Assembly: GCA_001598975.1 (NCBI GenBank)
Contig: BBXU01000961.1
Location: 29,389-93,388, forward strand
Origin: Parachlorella kessleri
Taxonomy: Eukaryota > Chlorophyta > Trebouxiophyceae > Chlorellales > Chlorellaceae
Direction: 5' to 3'
DNA length: 64,000 nt
The position numbers and the translations under genes are program-made. Shown in pieces: positions 46,893 to 59,069 of the stretch. The first letter of the stretch is position 1. Every line of letters starts with the position of its first letter. Under the pieces are notes generated by a model. The model made no database searches. It had not been told where the DNA came from and was given only the letters and a program-made list of their open reading frames with translations.

Positions 46893-49800
46893 CTACAAAT
46901 AGCTGTCAGAGCTATCAGCTATGGCTTCAAGGCTGTCTATGACATCTTGAAAGCTGGGCCGTGCGCCTGGGTTGTCTTCCCAGCACTGCCTTATAAGGGC
47001 AACAAATGCACCTAGCCCTGCAAAGCTAGCTGCTCTGGGCCCCGGCAGATCCTTGGCTTCAGGAAAAGGCAGCCGCATGCCCTGCTGTAGGGCGGCCTCT
47101 ATCTGCAGCAGCCAGGCAGGTTGGGCTGGCTCAGAGACAGTGCACAGGTAGCTGAGGGCAGTGCCATGCTGAATTCTGCTACGATAGCAGAATAATTAAG
47201 CGCAGATCAGGAGCAACTGCATAAGCAAAGCTGGTGCTGTGGGCACTACACGCTTGCTCCCAGTGGGAGGGTTGAGGCAGCTACTGACAAGCGAGCTCGT
47301 TCGCACCATGTCGCTAGAGTCGTCCCCTTGGAACATGTCCCAGGGCTCCCGCCAGGTCATCAACTCCCACATGATGACGCCGAAGCCAAACACATCGCTG
47401 CCCTTGCAAGCGGCCCCGCCCGACACCACCTCTGGAGCCTGCAGAACAGCCAGGCCCGTTGCCTAGGGTCGATCACAGTCCTCAAGGCTAGAGTGGTGGC
47501 AGGGGTGCGAAGCTGGTTTGGGCTACTGCTGGATGCAAGCCCTGTGACAGCCTGTGTCTACCCCCCAAGTCATAGCCATCTCATAGATTGAGAGGACACT
47601 TGCAGCTTGTGACAGCTGTTACCGCGGGGCCTGCAACATCACGCTCAGTATCGTAATAGCGTTGCAAAAGAGCTTGTGCTGACACTCCCAAGCCCCCAAA
47701 CAGGGGGACACTACTGGTTACAGAGGGTTTATGCCGCCAAGCCGCCAGAACCGAAGCTGCATGAATGCACTCCCATGTCCCAGGAGTTACGGACCCTCAC
47801 CAGCCAGCGTGGGTGGATGCTCAGCATCTCCTTGCACCGAGGAGACTCCTCAGCCTCTTCGGCGCGGATGCTGAGGTTGAAATCTGCCACACGCAAGTCC
47901 CAGCTGCCATCCACCTGCAGTAACTCAAAGCCGGCGCCTACGACAGGCTTGCTACCCCTTGAGCATGCTGCAACCTTCGACAACACAAATATCTGTCATG
48001 GCAGGCCCCAGCTGCCAGTTGCAGGCACATGCACTACCACGCTGCTGGCGCCAACCAGTATAGTGTAGGGAAGAGCAGGCTGCCTGCAACCCCAAGAATG
48101 CTACCATACCTGCATCGTCAAGGAAGCGACATGCATAATACTAACACCCCTTCTAATCATATTGCAACCAGCCATGTCGGGACGATTGAAACATATCTCC
48201 TCTCTGTTCGCACTATCCGCCACCCTCACTAACAACCAATCTAAGAGAGGGTTGCACCCCCCTACGGAGGAGAAAGTATGCGGCGAGCATGTTCCTGGGG
48301 CAGCTTACCGCAAGGACGTTGGGGCTTTTGAGGTCTCTGTGCAACAGGCCGGCCTCATGCAGGTGATACATGCCCCGCGCCACATCCAGCAGCTGCAGTG
48401 AGCAAAGGGATGTGATTCCAGAAGGACCAACATGATGCACGGACATGGCCCTTGCCATGCAATGCTAATGATTTGGGAGAAGCCTGCGCCAGGTTGAAGA
48501 ATGCCGCTGTCACCCAAACACACTTCCCTTGAGCTGGCCGCTGGGAAGCGGCGTCAGTGTAACTCTATAGGGGTCCTACAGTCAAAACAAGGCAAAATTG
48601 CCACTTAACCTCATAACGTGTGCCCACTGCCAGGGGCACAACCCAGCCACGCACTGGGCTCAAGTCACCCATTCATCACCCCCTCCCTTCTCACCCTCCC
48701 TCCACCCGGCCACCCACCATGCGCACTCGCCGCTCCCACGTCAGGTTGCGGCCGACCGCCGGGTCCCGCCGCGCCCTCCGTAGCAGGTCATACAGCGAGT
48801 CCCGACCGCAAAGCTCCATGACCAGGGCGGGCGGCTCGTAGCAGATACCCAGCAGGCGCACGATGTTTGGGTGGGGGCGCAAGCCCGCCAGCACCGCCGC
48901 CTCCTACAGGGTGTATGTGCAGAGGGGTACCGCTGTGGCCATGATGGTGCCCGGCGTAGGAACACCTTAGAGCATGCCCTGCGGTGTTCTTCAGGGATTC
49001 TTGGTGGTCACAGAGGGTCACTGTTGCACTGAGGCTGCTTCTTATGGTAAAGCTGCGTCCCAACTATGCACAAGCCCATGCCAGCAAATGTTGAACACCA
49101 GGCAACCCTGGCCCAAAACCAACCTGCTGTAGGCTGCGCATGGTCAGTTGGTGGGCCCGCTCCCCTTCCTCCCCCTCAGCCTTGAACACCTTCACGGCCA
49201 CGGGCGTGCGCTGCCACTTGCCAGTGTACACCTGCACCCACACAGGCAGGCCTGGGCGCTGCCCCATGCTGTGGCTGCAGAGGTCCGACGTAGCTACGGC
49301 ATAAGACACACACACGGGTCCAGGGACTGGGACCGGGGCGTCTTTACATAAGTGCCATCGGCGCTTCAAGCTCGGGAGTACCATGAGGTGCGAGGAGTAC
49401 CACCGCATGTTGGTACCACTCCCAGGGGACACACAGCAGCACAAAAAATCTTGGCTCACGCAAGGTTGCCGTTCTCAACTGGATAGATGTCTGTGACACT
49501 TCCGTGCCTGCCTACCTACCTGCCCAAAGCTGCCGTCATCGCTCATGGCCTGCAGGTCACTCAGCTCCGACCACTGCACCAGCCACCTTGCCAGCAAGCC
49601 GTCATCCATGCTGGGCAGGCTGCTGCCAGCCGCGCCCAGCTGCTTTGCGGCCTTTATGCTGCTGCGCCCGCTGCTGCTTGTTGCCGTGCTACTACCTGGC
49701 AGGGCTGGAGCAGCACCAAGCTGTGCCACACCAGCGTCAGTTGCAACTGAGGGTGGTGGTTTTAGTCGCCCGCGCCCCTTTGACACCCTGGCCCTCTGCA

Positions 49801-50596
49801 GCTGCCCTGCAGTGCTGCCTATGGTATCGTTTGCAGAGCTGCCTGGCTGCCGGTCTGAGGGCTGCCCTGCCTGGTCCGCAGCCAGCAACTTCAGCAGGGC
49901 ATCGCGCTTCTGGCTATCTAAGCGGGCATTGCTGCGCAGGAAGGACAGCGGCGTGTCACCCAGCCCATCCTTCAAGTCCTGCCTCGCCCCCGCCGCCAGC
50001 AACGCCCTGGCCGCAGCCACATAGCCCCCCGACACAGCCAGGTGCAGCGGGGTGTTCTTGGTGATGCCCGCAAAGTTGGGGTCTGCCCCCGTCCTCAGCA
50101 GCAGGCGCAGCGTAGTGGCGTGGCCTTGCGCTGCTGCCAGGTGTACGGCGGTACGGCCGTAGATATCCATGTACTGCAGGGAGGCGCCAGCCTGGAGCAG
50201 CAGCTCCACCACTTTGGCCCTGCCCTCAGCCGCTGCGGCCATCAGGGCGGTGCAGCCATCGTCGTCATGATCATCTAGGCTGCCATCGCTGCCCTGCTGC
50301 TGCTGTTGCTGCTGCTGCTGCCGCTCTTGCAGCAGCAGGCGCACCCTGCCGGCATCACCCCTGCGCGCTGCTGCATGCAATGCTGTATCGCTCTCCCCTA
50401 TGTAGATGACGTAAGGGGGACCCCTGGGCCGCTGTGCTGCGGCATTGCTGCTGCCTGCTATACGGCTCGGGGTGGGTGCAGCAATCGGCGGGGAGACAGT
50501 GTCACTGCCTGTTGTAGACGAAGGCTGCCGTCGCCTGGTTGTGCGTGGCTGTCTGGAAGGGGGCTCTGCAAGAGTTGTTGGGGAAGGGGCAGGCAC
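46893..50596 (-). CDS. Ankyrin-repeat protein kinase (TKL-like), 5' exon missing from model
   Basis: Exons close in phase: 49520 to about 50596, 49124-49231, 48718-48903, 48309-48392, 47801-47914, 47307-47438 and 46893-47102. The large first exon has a basic Ser/Pro start, about five ankyrin repeats (SDTALHAAARRGD, DDGCTALMAAAAEG, YGRTAVHLAAAQGH, KNTPLHLAVSGGY), a poly-Gln run and a disordered Ser/Ala region. It ends in the glycine loop (DDGSFGQ|VYTGKW). The kinase domain follows: VAVKVF (ATP Lys), EAAVLAGLRPHPNIVRLLG, HRDLKSPN, VADFNLS in place of DFG, APEVV, FGFGVIMWELMTWREPW and RPSFQDVIDSLE. Catalytic Lys, Asp and metal-binding Asp are present, so activity is plausible despite DFN. The open frame has no ATG before the ankyrin repeats, so the true start lies in an upstream exon I could not place (50597-50950). 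Likely a cytosolic signalling kinase. Confidence 0.85.
48171..48235 (+). repeat. Copy of the dispersed repeat in a kinase intron
   Basis: Contains CCTCTCTGTTCGCACTATCC, GCCACCCTCACTAACAA, preceded by a GCCATGTCGGGAC-type start. Lies in the intron between exons 48309-48392 and 47801-47914, antisense to the gene. Confidence 0.55.
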
Positions 50597-51444
50597 AATT
50601 CTGAATACGGTGGACTCGAACCAACGATGTTGAAAAACTGGGTGCTGGCCTATGCTGCACCAAATTCAAGTGTAGCAAGGAGCCTACCACCTTCTGCTGC
50701 ACCGTCGTTCCCAACAGCTTCGACACTCTGAGTGGCCACCCCACAGCCCGATAGAAGATGCCATAGAGAGGTGTCTGTTTCTCCCCCAGCAGCTGCGTAA
50801 GGCCAAAGCCTCCGGGTCAGCCCTGCAACAGTGTAAGGACATGTCCTGGGCCTTGTGAAGCCGAGGCCTCAGGAGTAGGCAAGCACACCACACCCATGCA
50901 AGGCTCACCACTCCTCAGCATGGCCTGGGTCCTAAGATCCCACCCATGACACAGCCGTTAGTCTTTCCTCCGATAGCTAATAGCGTTCAGTTTCGCAGTG
51001 ACACTGTATGTAAATGACCACGTCGAGCAGGCTTCGCGGCGCGGACACGTAAGTAGACAGGGATACCAGAGAGGAAGCAACTTTTGATTGTACTCATAGA
51101 TCAGGGTTTCATTGCATCCTGGCTCAAGCCGCAGCACGCGATGCATTGCGCTGGCGCTGGGATGGGTGAGTAATTGGTGTCCTTGCTTACATAATGTGTT
51201 TTTCCGTCTACTCTAGTTCTCCACACGGCCGAAGCGCAAGGCACGATCATTTGAAGTTGCGTACTTATTGTCGGCCCTTCGATCAGTCGGTCAGTCCAAG
51301 ATACATGCCGCGGCCTTTCCAGCGGGCGGCAGAAGGGGAGCTTCAGGCGGCCCAGGGGACCTGCCCTACATATGATACCTGCCTGACGGGAACACCATGC
51401 TCAGCGCTGGCCACCAGACAGCGTCTTGTCTGACTAAACAAAAC
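50597..51444. other. Divergent promoter region of the kinase and the hydrolase
   Basis: About 850 bases between two divergent genes. It should contain the unplaced first exon of the kinase (minus strand) and both promoters. A short sequence GGTTCGAGTCCACC on the minus strand near 50610 resembles a tRNA T-arm but no tRNA surrounds it. Confidence 0.4.
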
Positions 51445-54400
51445 ATGCTGCCACTTTTCTTCTTCCTTGCCCTCACAGCGAGCCCTTGCCTGGCTCAGAC
51501 AGCAGGTGGGTGGTTGCTGGCACTGTGACTGCCAATGGCACTTATTCTACAGCTTATCACATCAGAGTCAACACACTGCCAGTGGCTGGTCGCAGCACAC
51601 GCGGGGTTCACGTACTCAACCCAGCCCTGACAGCCTCAAATTGCTAGAGAGTGCACAGTTGTTTGAAGCATCGTGGTGGCCCTGGGTGTTGCCTGCAAGC
51701 GGCGCTAATAATGACTGGTTTGCTGGGTGCAGGACATGAGGTGCTCACGCTGTCACAGACCCTGGCTTTAGCGGCCAACTCCACCTTCAACCCCCTGCTG
51801 GACTGTGGCCTTGACAACTTCACACCCTACAATGCCTCCTTCCTGGGGGAACTGCAGACCCTGCGCACCGGAGACGTGCTACAGGTAGGTTTCCCCCCAC
51901 CCTCCCCCTCTTGGGCAACTCGAGAGTTGCAGTGCTCATATGCGCCCGGGGGCCACTACCATTGGGTACAGCCTGACCCCTGTCCACCTGCTAGCCTTGT
52001 CAAGTCTAACAGCGGACCGCCACCTGACCATGCTGCCTTGAGTCCTTGAAGTGGGGCCAACAAAAAGGCCTGTCCACCTGCTGTCCACCTGCTGTCCTGG
52101 TGCGTGCTAACACTGACCAGGCCTCTGCCCTCTGGTCCTGCAGGCCTTCTATCGATTCCGGAGAGATGACTGTAGCGAGAACAGCACCAGCTTTGACCCC
52201 TCCCAGGCACCACTTCTCCTGTTGCCTGGTACGACACAGTGCACGACCACCAGTGCTGTGTCATGGATGGTATCTTTTTCTAGTGTGGCCTCATTACTGG
52301 CTGGCAGCCGGGACTTACATCCTGGTGTGAGCAATGTGTGGCAGCTGGGTGGTATAAACAACTTGTGGCAGCTGGCTGCCTGGTGGCGCAATGACTGCAT
52401 GTGGCAAACGCGCCCTTCCCGTTCCCAGCCACCTTGGGTAAGCATCCTCCCTTGCAAATCTCAACCAAAGACTGCAGTAAGCACGCCTTCATGTCTGAAT
52501 TTTGCCATGTGCAGCCATGGAATCTACCATCAACGATTGGGGCGTGAGCTTCCTGGCCGCTGTGTCCTGTGGGCGGGAGGTGGTCGCCTTAGAGTATCGA
52601 GGATGTGGGCAGTCGCTGGACTACTCCCCAGAGCCCCTCACCTATTACACCATGGCTGGTAAGACTCTGCACCAAGCCTTGGGAATATTGTTTGGGACCT
52701 AGTAATTATGAGAGGAACCTTGGTCGTACCGCATCAGTGGCAGGGGGTGCTGGGCCGGCAAGGCTCGGGGCAGGCACCGTTATTTTGGCACACCTGTCAA
52801 TGCACTGGGGTGGGGCGAGGGTCGTGGCTGCTCTCACATACTCCAGTGCAAGGTCTCCAACAGCGCTCAACTTACCCCGGGGACGGAGTAGGGAATGGAG
52901 ATGCCAGATGCCACAAGTGAGTCAGCGTTTGCACCATTTCAGCTTCAGCACCAGGCCGCTCCGCCTCTGGTGAGATGCCAGATGCCATGCTGGATAAGAT
53001 GCCTGGGAAGCCGACTCCGTGCCTCGCCTGCAGATGGTGTGGTCCAGCTGGTGGAGGCGCTCAACCTCACCAGGCCCCACGTGTTTGGCTGGTCCACCGG
53101 CGGCGACATCGCCTTCATCCTGGGGGCGCTGCATGGGGGCCGCTTTGGCAGGCTGGCGGCCATGGCGGGCATGGCGGGCAGCAACCACACAGGTGGGGGG
53201 AGTGGCGGCTAGGTGCCTTGCTTGCGGGGGCCAGGATGCAAGGAGGCGGTGCTGCTGTGAAGTTTCATCAACCAGTTGTCGCATGTTCGACCAGTGCAGC
53301 TTGACGGCCCTCAAACTGTACCTTGCACTTCTGGCCAGTGCACTCTGCTCGCGTCAGGCAGCAACCTGCCCAACTGTCTTCTGCTGCTGTGTACATAAGT
53401 GCTAGGTGTGAGAGGCCCCCATGGCTGCGTCCCTACTCCCCCCCCCTGCAGTGCTGCCTGACGAGCCTGACATCCTGTCCCCCGCCGCCACCGCTGCGCT
53501 CGACCCGGTGCAGCAGCTTGCGCTGACAATACCACCCCAGGTAAGAAGGAGACTTGGATGTGGCTGTGGACCTCACCGGGGCCAAACTAAGTGTTAGCTG
53601 ACTGTGCTTGCTGAGGTAGCTAAATGACTCGTTGGCTGATACCTCCTGGCAAGGCCAGACGTAGTGAGATTAAAACTGAGAGTATCGCCCTCGTTCACAG
53701 AGTAATCTTCTGGCAGGGGTATGGGCTTGCCTCACGGGGGACCTCCTGATGCTGCACATCCTCTGCAGGATCCTGACTTTGCTGACGTGACCTGCCAGTT
53801 TGTCAAGGATATCATGTCCATGCCAGGAGGCATCGGTGTGACCGTGAATGACAGCGTTGCCGAAGCGCAGGTGAGCGCTCGCCAAGTGAAGTGGCTTTGG
53901 CTTGGCACAGGCCAGCAAGGGGGTTGCTCTAACATCCATTCCAGCAGCCCGCTGAGATGGATCCCTGGCATGCATGACGCGTATGACCTCCTGCTGCAGT
54001 CGTGGCAAGGGCAGCCGGTGTCGGATTAAGCCTAGCAACAAGCCTAGTGCTAGCGTGCTCACCGACGTGTTTGCGGACATGGCTGTGCAGTACATAGCCG
54101 ATGTCGACTTCACCACTGTTGATCCCACCATCTGGGACGCCCTTCCCACCATCAAGAACCCAGTCCTGGTGATCCAGGTGAGCAGCACGGACCGCCTGCT
54201 GCACCTGCTCGGCACATTTTCTCACATGCACGGCCACCTTCCCCTTGCTATCACTCACAGAAGAGGAACTGATCCGAGCCCTGTTGTATGGGCTGGGGTG
54301 CCCTCTTGGGCTGTGTGTTTGCCCCACCCATATGCCCTGCGCCGCTGGCAGGGCTGAGTCATCGGCAGCGTTCTGCCCCATGCGTGCTGCAGGGAGCCCA

Positions 54401-54554
54401 GGATGCGCTGGTGCCAGCCATAAATGCGCAGCTGATCAGCAGCCGCATCCCCAACTCCTGGCTAGCCCGCTTCCCCAGCTGGGGGCACCGCTGGAAGGAC
54501 AATGCGGCCCTGGTGGCACTGCTCAGTGCCTTCTTTGACTCACCACTCTCCTGA
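51445..54554 (+). CDS. Secreted alpha/beta hydrolase
   Basis: Predicted serine hydrolase with an N-terminal signal peptide (MLPLFFFLALTASPCLAQT). Exons: 51445-51505, 51733-51884, 52144-52228, 52515-52658, 53034-53192, 53452-53540, 53769-53870, about 54031-54177 and 54393-54554; phases agree throughout. APLLLLPAMESTINDWG and VVALEYRGCGQSLDYS are the typical first strands and oxyanion-side loop. The nucleophile elbow is VFGWSTGGDIAF (Ser in G-W-S-T-G-G). The acid is in GAQDALVPAI and the His in WGHRWKDNAALV, so the triad looks complete. The acceptor of the eighth exon is uncertain (54031 or 54043, both in frame). Four N-x-S/T sites in the first half fit passage through the secretory pathway. 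Length about 325 residues. Possible substrates include esters, lipids or cell-wall components; nothing in the sequence decides. Confidence 0.85.
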
Positions 54555-55416
54555 TAGTAGACGCTAGTGCGCTGGGGTGCTGTGTTTCCTGAAGTGCCGC
54601 CCACGGGATGTGTATGTACCCTGGGGACCCTTGGGGTCAAGCTCGTCAATGCATTGATCCAAGCATTCGTAACCAGGGGGTCAAAGGCACGTTAGGCCCA
54701 CTGACCCTGTGCGACTAGGGCATATTTGTAGGGCTATGAGCTTCACTCCTGTGTACAATGAAGTGCCTTCTTCACTACCACAGCCCACACGCATTCACTA
54801 AGTGCTTTGCTTGGAGGGCAGCACCCTCTGTCAGAGTCTGGGCCTTGTCTGCACTATCTGTACTGACCATTCGACTGAGTTGGGCACTGAAACACATGAC
54901 AAGAGTATCGCTATGAGCCACACTATTGGGAACTGCTTTTCCCTGAAGGCTTGCACTCCCAAACTACATCTTGTGAGAAATGTCGCCTTCTTGCCCTCTA
55001 AGGCTGTCGAGTACTACCGCATGCCAGCTGGACATTTGCATACCCCAGCTGACCAGTTCTGGAGGCAGCTCCACCAACAATAGGTGGTAAGCACCATGAC
55101 AAGTATAATGCAGTTCAAGGTTGAATTGCAGGCAGATGCCGTAAAAGGCACCCCTCCCACTTGGCATGGTGACCAATGCGGCACCAGAGAATGTCCACGA
55201 AAGTACTGGAGTTGGCGTTCAGCTTGTCAGCAGCAGTGCAGGTAGTCTCATCAGCAGTCACCTGCAGATAAGCAACAAGTCTCCCATGCTAACAATCCAG
55301 AAGCGCCTACAAGTCTTGTGGCACCCTGTGCATGTGCCATGTTCAGCTAACTGCCTCTGATGCAAAGACCCCTTTCCCACACAGGGCGACAACAGTTGGA
55401 TACCATGACATCATGA
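54555..55416. other. Convergent interval between the hydrolase and the LRR gene
   Basis: 3' sequences of two convergent genes. The short frames at 54802-55083 and 55166-55360 have no recognisable features. No repeat copy was found. Confidence 0.4.
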
Positions 55417-58400
55417 TCATGATATAGCCATATGGTATGTACCAAGCCCAGTCAAGTCTCTGCTGCGAGGCTCACCCTTGCATTCTTGGGTTGATTGACA
55501 TGTCGGCAGCCCTTGCAACCGTGTTGGGGTACCCTGGTCCGCAAATACATAGTATGCCGGGGCCTCGGGAACCTGTAGGCGACCAAGGCCTCCCATGTCA
55601 CTTGGCTCAATCCAATACACCTAGCAGTGAGGGGCTCCTCAGGAGCATGCCTGAGTAAGATCCTTCATGATGACAGCAAGCTAGACAGTAACCTGGCAGT
55701 GCCGGGAAGGGAAGCCAAGACATTATGACGAACCCGCTGAAGACATGTTGCAAGGCAGGGTAGGCTATACAAGGAAGTGAGGGTGGAGGACAGTGATGGC
55801 TAGGGCATGCGTGGGGGCCACAGGCGCCCATACCTGTCCGCACAGCTTGGAATTGCCGGGCAGGATATAAGCGGAAGTGAACTTGCCATTTGGCCAGCTA
55901 GGCAGTTCCCCTGCAGAGCGCAGCAGCCCCAGCAAATGGTCCACTGAATACACCTATGTCAGGCCAGCAGACATGTCAATCTCGAAGCACAAATGGGTTG
56001 CATGCGCAATCTTCCGCTCCCATTGGCCTACTTAACACTTCAGCCCACCATACCTCTACCAGAAGGTGGTGTACCAATGTTGCAGCGTCCCAACTCACAG
56101 CCAGAAAAGTACATCCGCGGGACCCTATCACACAAGCCGCATGCGCAACCCAGCCGCCAGCCCACCTGACAGGCCGTTCTGCTGCAGGAAGATTTGAGGC
56201 CTGTAGGGGCCGCTGGGCATTGTCCACCCGGGTATGCTTCCCTCCAGCTGGTTGCAGGACAGGTCCACCCGCCACAACCTTGACGGCCAGGCAGACGCCC
56301 AGCCAGCCGGCAGCGTCCCGTTCAGCTTGTTGTTCCCAAGCCAGAGCTCCTGCCAGGGGGAACAAGTAACCCATGAGACTGGAGGAGCACTGTACCTGAC
56401 CAATGTCAGCCTCCCAGACGGGTGGGAGGTGCTTGGCAGCTTGCAACGCGCCAGGAACAAGCAGGTGCAAATAGCTAATAGTTCTCAGCCCCCGATTAAG
56501 CTGGGATACTGCAGAGTGCAACACCACACCCCTGTGCTTCCCGAGCCTGCATGTCCTCCCCAGGCCTACTGCCGGTACATGCCTGCAGCTTTGGCGGCAG
56601 CGGCAAGTCTGCCGGAACCGACCCCGACAACTCGTTGGAGGTCTGCAGGGCACCGGTTTAGGCTGAGATTCAAGCCGGAGTAGGAAATGTCTGTTAAAGC
56701 CCATACCTCGGACTCTATAGCCACCATGCTGCACATGGCCGCCATGGTTGCATGGTGCAGCACGCCAGACCCCGGTGCAGGCATATCAAAAGGCGCCGAC
56801 CCGCCCACCCACCCCACCTGCCCCTCTCATGCCCACTGCCTCACCACGTCACCATGTCAAGCTGTTAAGATAGCCCGCAGCCGGCATATAGCCGACCACA
56901 AGCAAGTCTAAGCTCACCCCCTCTCGGCTGCCTGCCTCCGTTCCCCAACCCACATCACCACCACTTTCGCCACCCGCCCACCTACCCACCCACCCCGCTA
57001 CCATCCCGCCTGCCCAGCCACCCGCCCGCCCGCCCAGCCATCTACCCACCCACCCACCAGGTCCAGCACAGCTAGCTCCTGCGGCAGCGCCCAGCCCTCA
57101 GGCACAGGGCCGGTGAGCATGTTGTCATAGAGCCGCAGCTGGCGCAGGCTGCTGGGCAGGGTCAGCTCTGAGGACAGGGTCCCTGTCAGGAAGTTGCTGG
57201 ACAGCCACAGCTGCGGCAAGGATGGCAGGGGCCCTGTTCTGTCAGGGTCTGTCCTCCGGCTTATTGGCCGTACACTAGGCTGGGCTGGGCGGTGCAAGCA
57301 CCGCTGACACTGCCTCTACTTGCATACCATCGTTGCAGACTTGGTTAATACATGCCAGCCGCGTGCATGCGGCCCTCCCTCCTTACCTGCTGCAAGCAGT
57401 CTGGCAGGGTAAGGCCCGCGGGGATGGGGCCTGACAGGTCATTCCAGTGCAGGTTGAGCACTTCAAGGGTGGCGGGTAGCTCCCAGCCCGAGGGTGGGGG
57501 GATGGAGCCTACCAGGTCCTGATGCCGCAGGTCTCTGCAGGGATGTGGCCAGTGCAGACAGCAAGGTCGCCTGAAGCCACAGATACGAGCTTGCACAATG
57601 ATAGCCGGGAAGGTAGAGATGACCCTGGTAGGCAAAGCCAGGCTCAGCCTCTCACTCTCTAAGAGACTGCCAGATTGGTCCCCATTGCGCTCGGCTTGGC
57701 CCCACGTGAACCCCACCCTCATCCCAACTCACATGGAGATCACCGCGCCCGACACATCGCATGTCACAAACTCCCAGCCGCAAGGGGTGGGGTCCCCGCT
57801 GGTCCAGTTTGCCAACACGGTGTCCCCATTGGTGAAGGTCTCCTTGAAGGCCAGCAGCAGCTCTGTATCGCTCTTGGTGCTGGGGGCTGGGGGCGGGGGC
57901 TTCGCAGGTGGAGGGGGCGGTGAGGCGGGTGGGCTTGGCGGTGGCACAGGGCTGGGAGGAGGGGCAGGGGGTGGGGGCGGTGGCGGGCTCGGAGGGGGTG
58001 GTGGGCTTGGGGGGAGTGGGGGGCTGGGAGGGGGGGCAGGGGGTGCGGGCGGTGGCGGGCTCGGAGGGGGTGGTGGGCTTGGTGGGGGTGGGGGACTGGG
58101 GGGCTTGGGAGGCGGTGAGGAGGCAGGTGCTGGGCTAAGGGAGGGCCTAGGCGAAGGGCTAGGGGATGGTGAGGGACTCGGGGATGGAGCTGGTGAGCCG
58201 GGAGAGGGCGAGGGACTATCCCTGGAGTCACAAATTGTGGCCAAAACAGGTCAGGGTGGAGTCACTTGAGTTAAGGAAGCCGCAGGGGGATATTCAGCAG
58301 GCGCCAGACCTGGCGGTGCAAGCTGGTGGGTCGGAAACAACTTGTGCGATATTGATAACCCTAACCTGCTGAACTGCCGAAAGACCCGAACCAGCCGCCA

Positions 58401-59069
58401 ACCGAACAATGCCAGGAAGACGAGCGCATGTAAGTGTTAGGCAAGGCTGCGGGGCCCCGCCTGCTGTGCTTACGTGCCACATGTCTGCTGGTCCAGGCAG
58501 CCCGACGTGCAGTAGCTCTGCTCCACCCACGCGAATGTGGCATTTTTCAGCCAACACTGGCCGGCGTAGTAGGTCCTGCAAGAGGGCAGGAGATCCTTTC
58601 GCGCGCAGCTTGGCACTGTCATCAATGATATGCCTGGTTCAGGCGGATCTTGGACAACAGCAGCGCCGCGGCAGACGCAGCCTCCCGCAGAGAGTCCCAA
58701 CAAGACAGGTGCTGTAATGAGCATGACACCAACCTAGGGCGGGAGAAAGGGCACAAACCAACCCATGTAAGGTGGGTTCCACATGTGATGGGACACCATA
58801 GCCTAACTGCACTCCCCACGCTGCAGGCCCTGCCCACCCGGCTCTCACCAAGCTGCACACCCTGTCGCCGCGCTGCACTTGTCGCAGCAGTCCTGCGGCG
58901 AGATGTTGCCCGTGCTGAAGCCTCCAGACAGGTCGCCGCCGTTGAAGCAGACCCCGGCCACCAGCGTGCACGTGGTGGCTGCCAAGGCAGGCTGGGCTGC
59001 TGCCAGAAGGAGCAGCCCAGATGCGGCCGCTGCTACCAGCCAGTGCAACTGCCGCACTGGCCCGCCCAT
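55417..59069 (-). CDS. Secreted PAN/Apple, proline-rich, leucine-rich-repeat protein
   Basis: Probably an extracellular wall-associated protein. ATG at 59069 opens a signal peptide (MGGPVRQLHWLVAAAASG, LLLLAAAQPALA). Exons 58849-59069 and 58474-58575 encode one PAN/Apple-like domain (GVCFNGGDLSGGFS, CCDKCSAATGCAAW, GQCWLKNATFAWVEQSYC). Exon 57733-58221 starts with Ser-Pro repeats, passes into a long Pro/Ser-Pro/Ala tract (about 100 residues), then the LRR N-cap (DTELLLAFKETFTNGDTVLA, GWEFVTCD). LRR exons follow: 57387-57534 (LEVLNLHWNDLSGPIPAGL), 57058-57210 (LRQLRLYDNMLTGPVPEGW), 56583-56642 (TSNELSGSVPADL) and about 56168-56349 (LWLGNNKLNGTLPAGW, VDLSCNQLEGSIPGW). Then 55834-55953 ends PGNSKLCG, an LRR C-cap-like ending, and 55417-55572 may give the tail (VPEAPAYYVFADQ). 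No transmembrane helix is visible after the LRRs. Junctions near 56168 and 55572 are the least certain. Confidence 0.82.

Noticed and set aside
50597..50720. tRNA-like T-arm GGTTCGAGTCCACC on the minus strand
   Set aside because: No matching acceptor stem, D-arm or anticodon arm at the right distances, and the T-stem has a mismatch.
52922..53314. 130-codon minus-strand frame over the hydrolase
   Set aside because: Antisense of exon 53034-53192 and its intron; the plus strand carries the recognised nucleophile motif.
57598..58269. 223-codon Gly-rich open frame on the plus strand
   Set aside because: It is the antisense shadow of the Pro-rich tract of the LRR gene, where poly-Pro codons read as poly-Gly.
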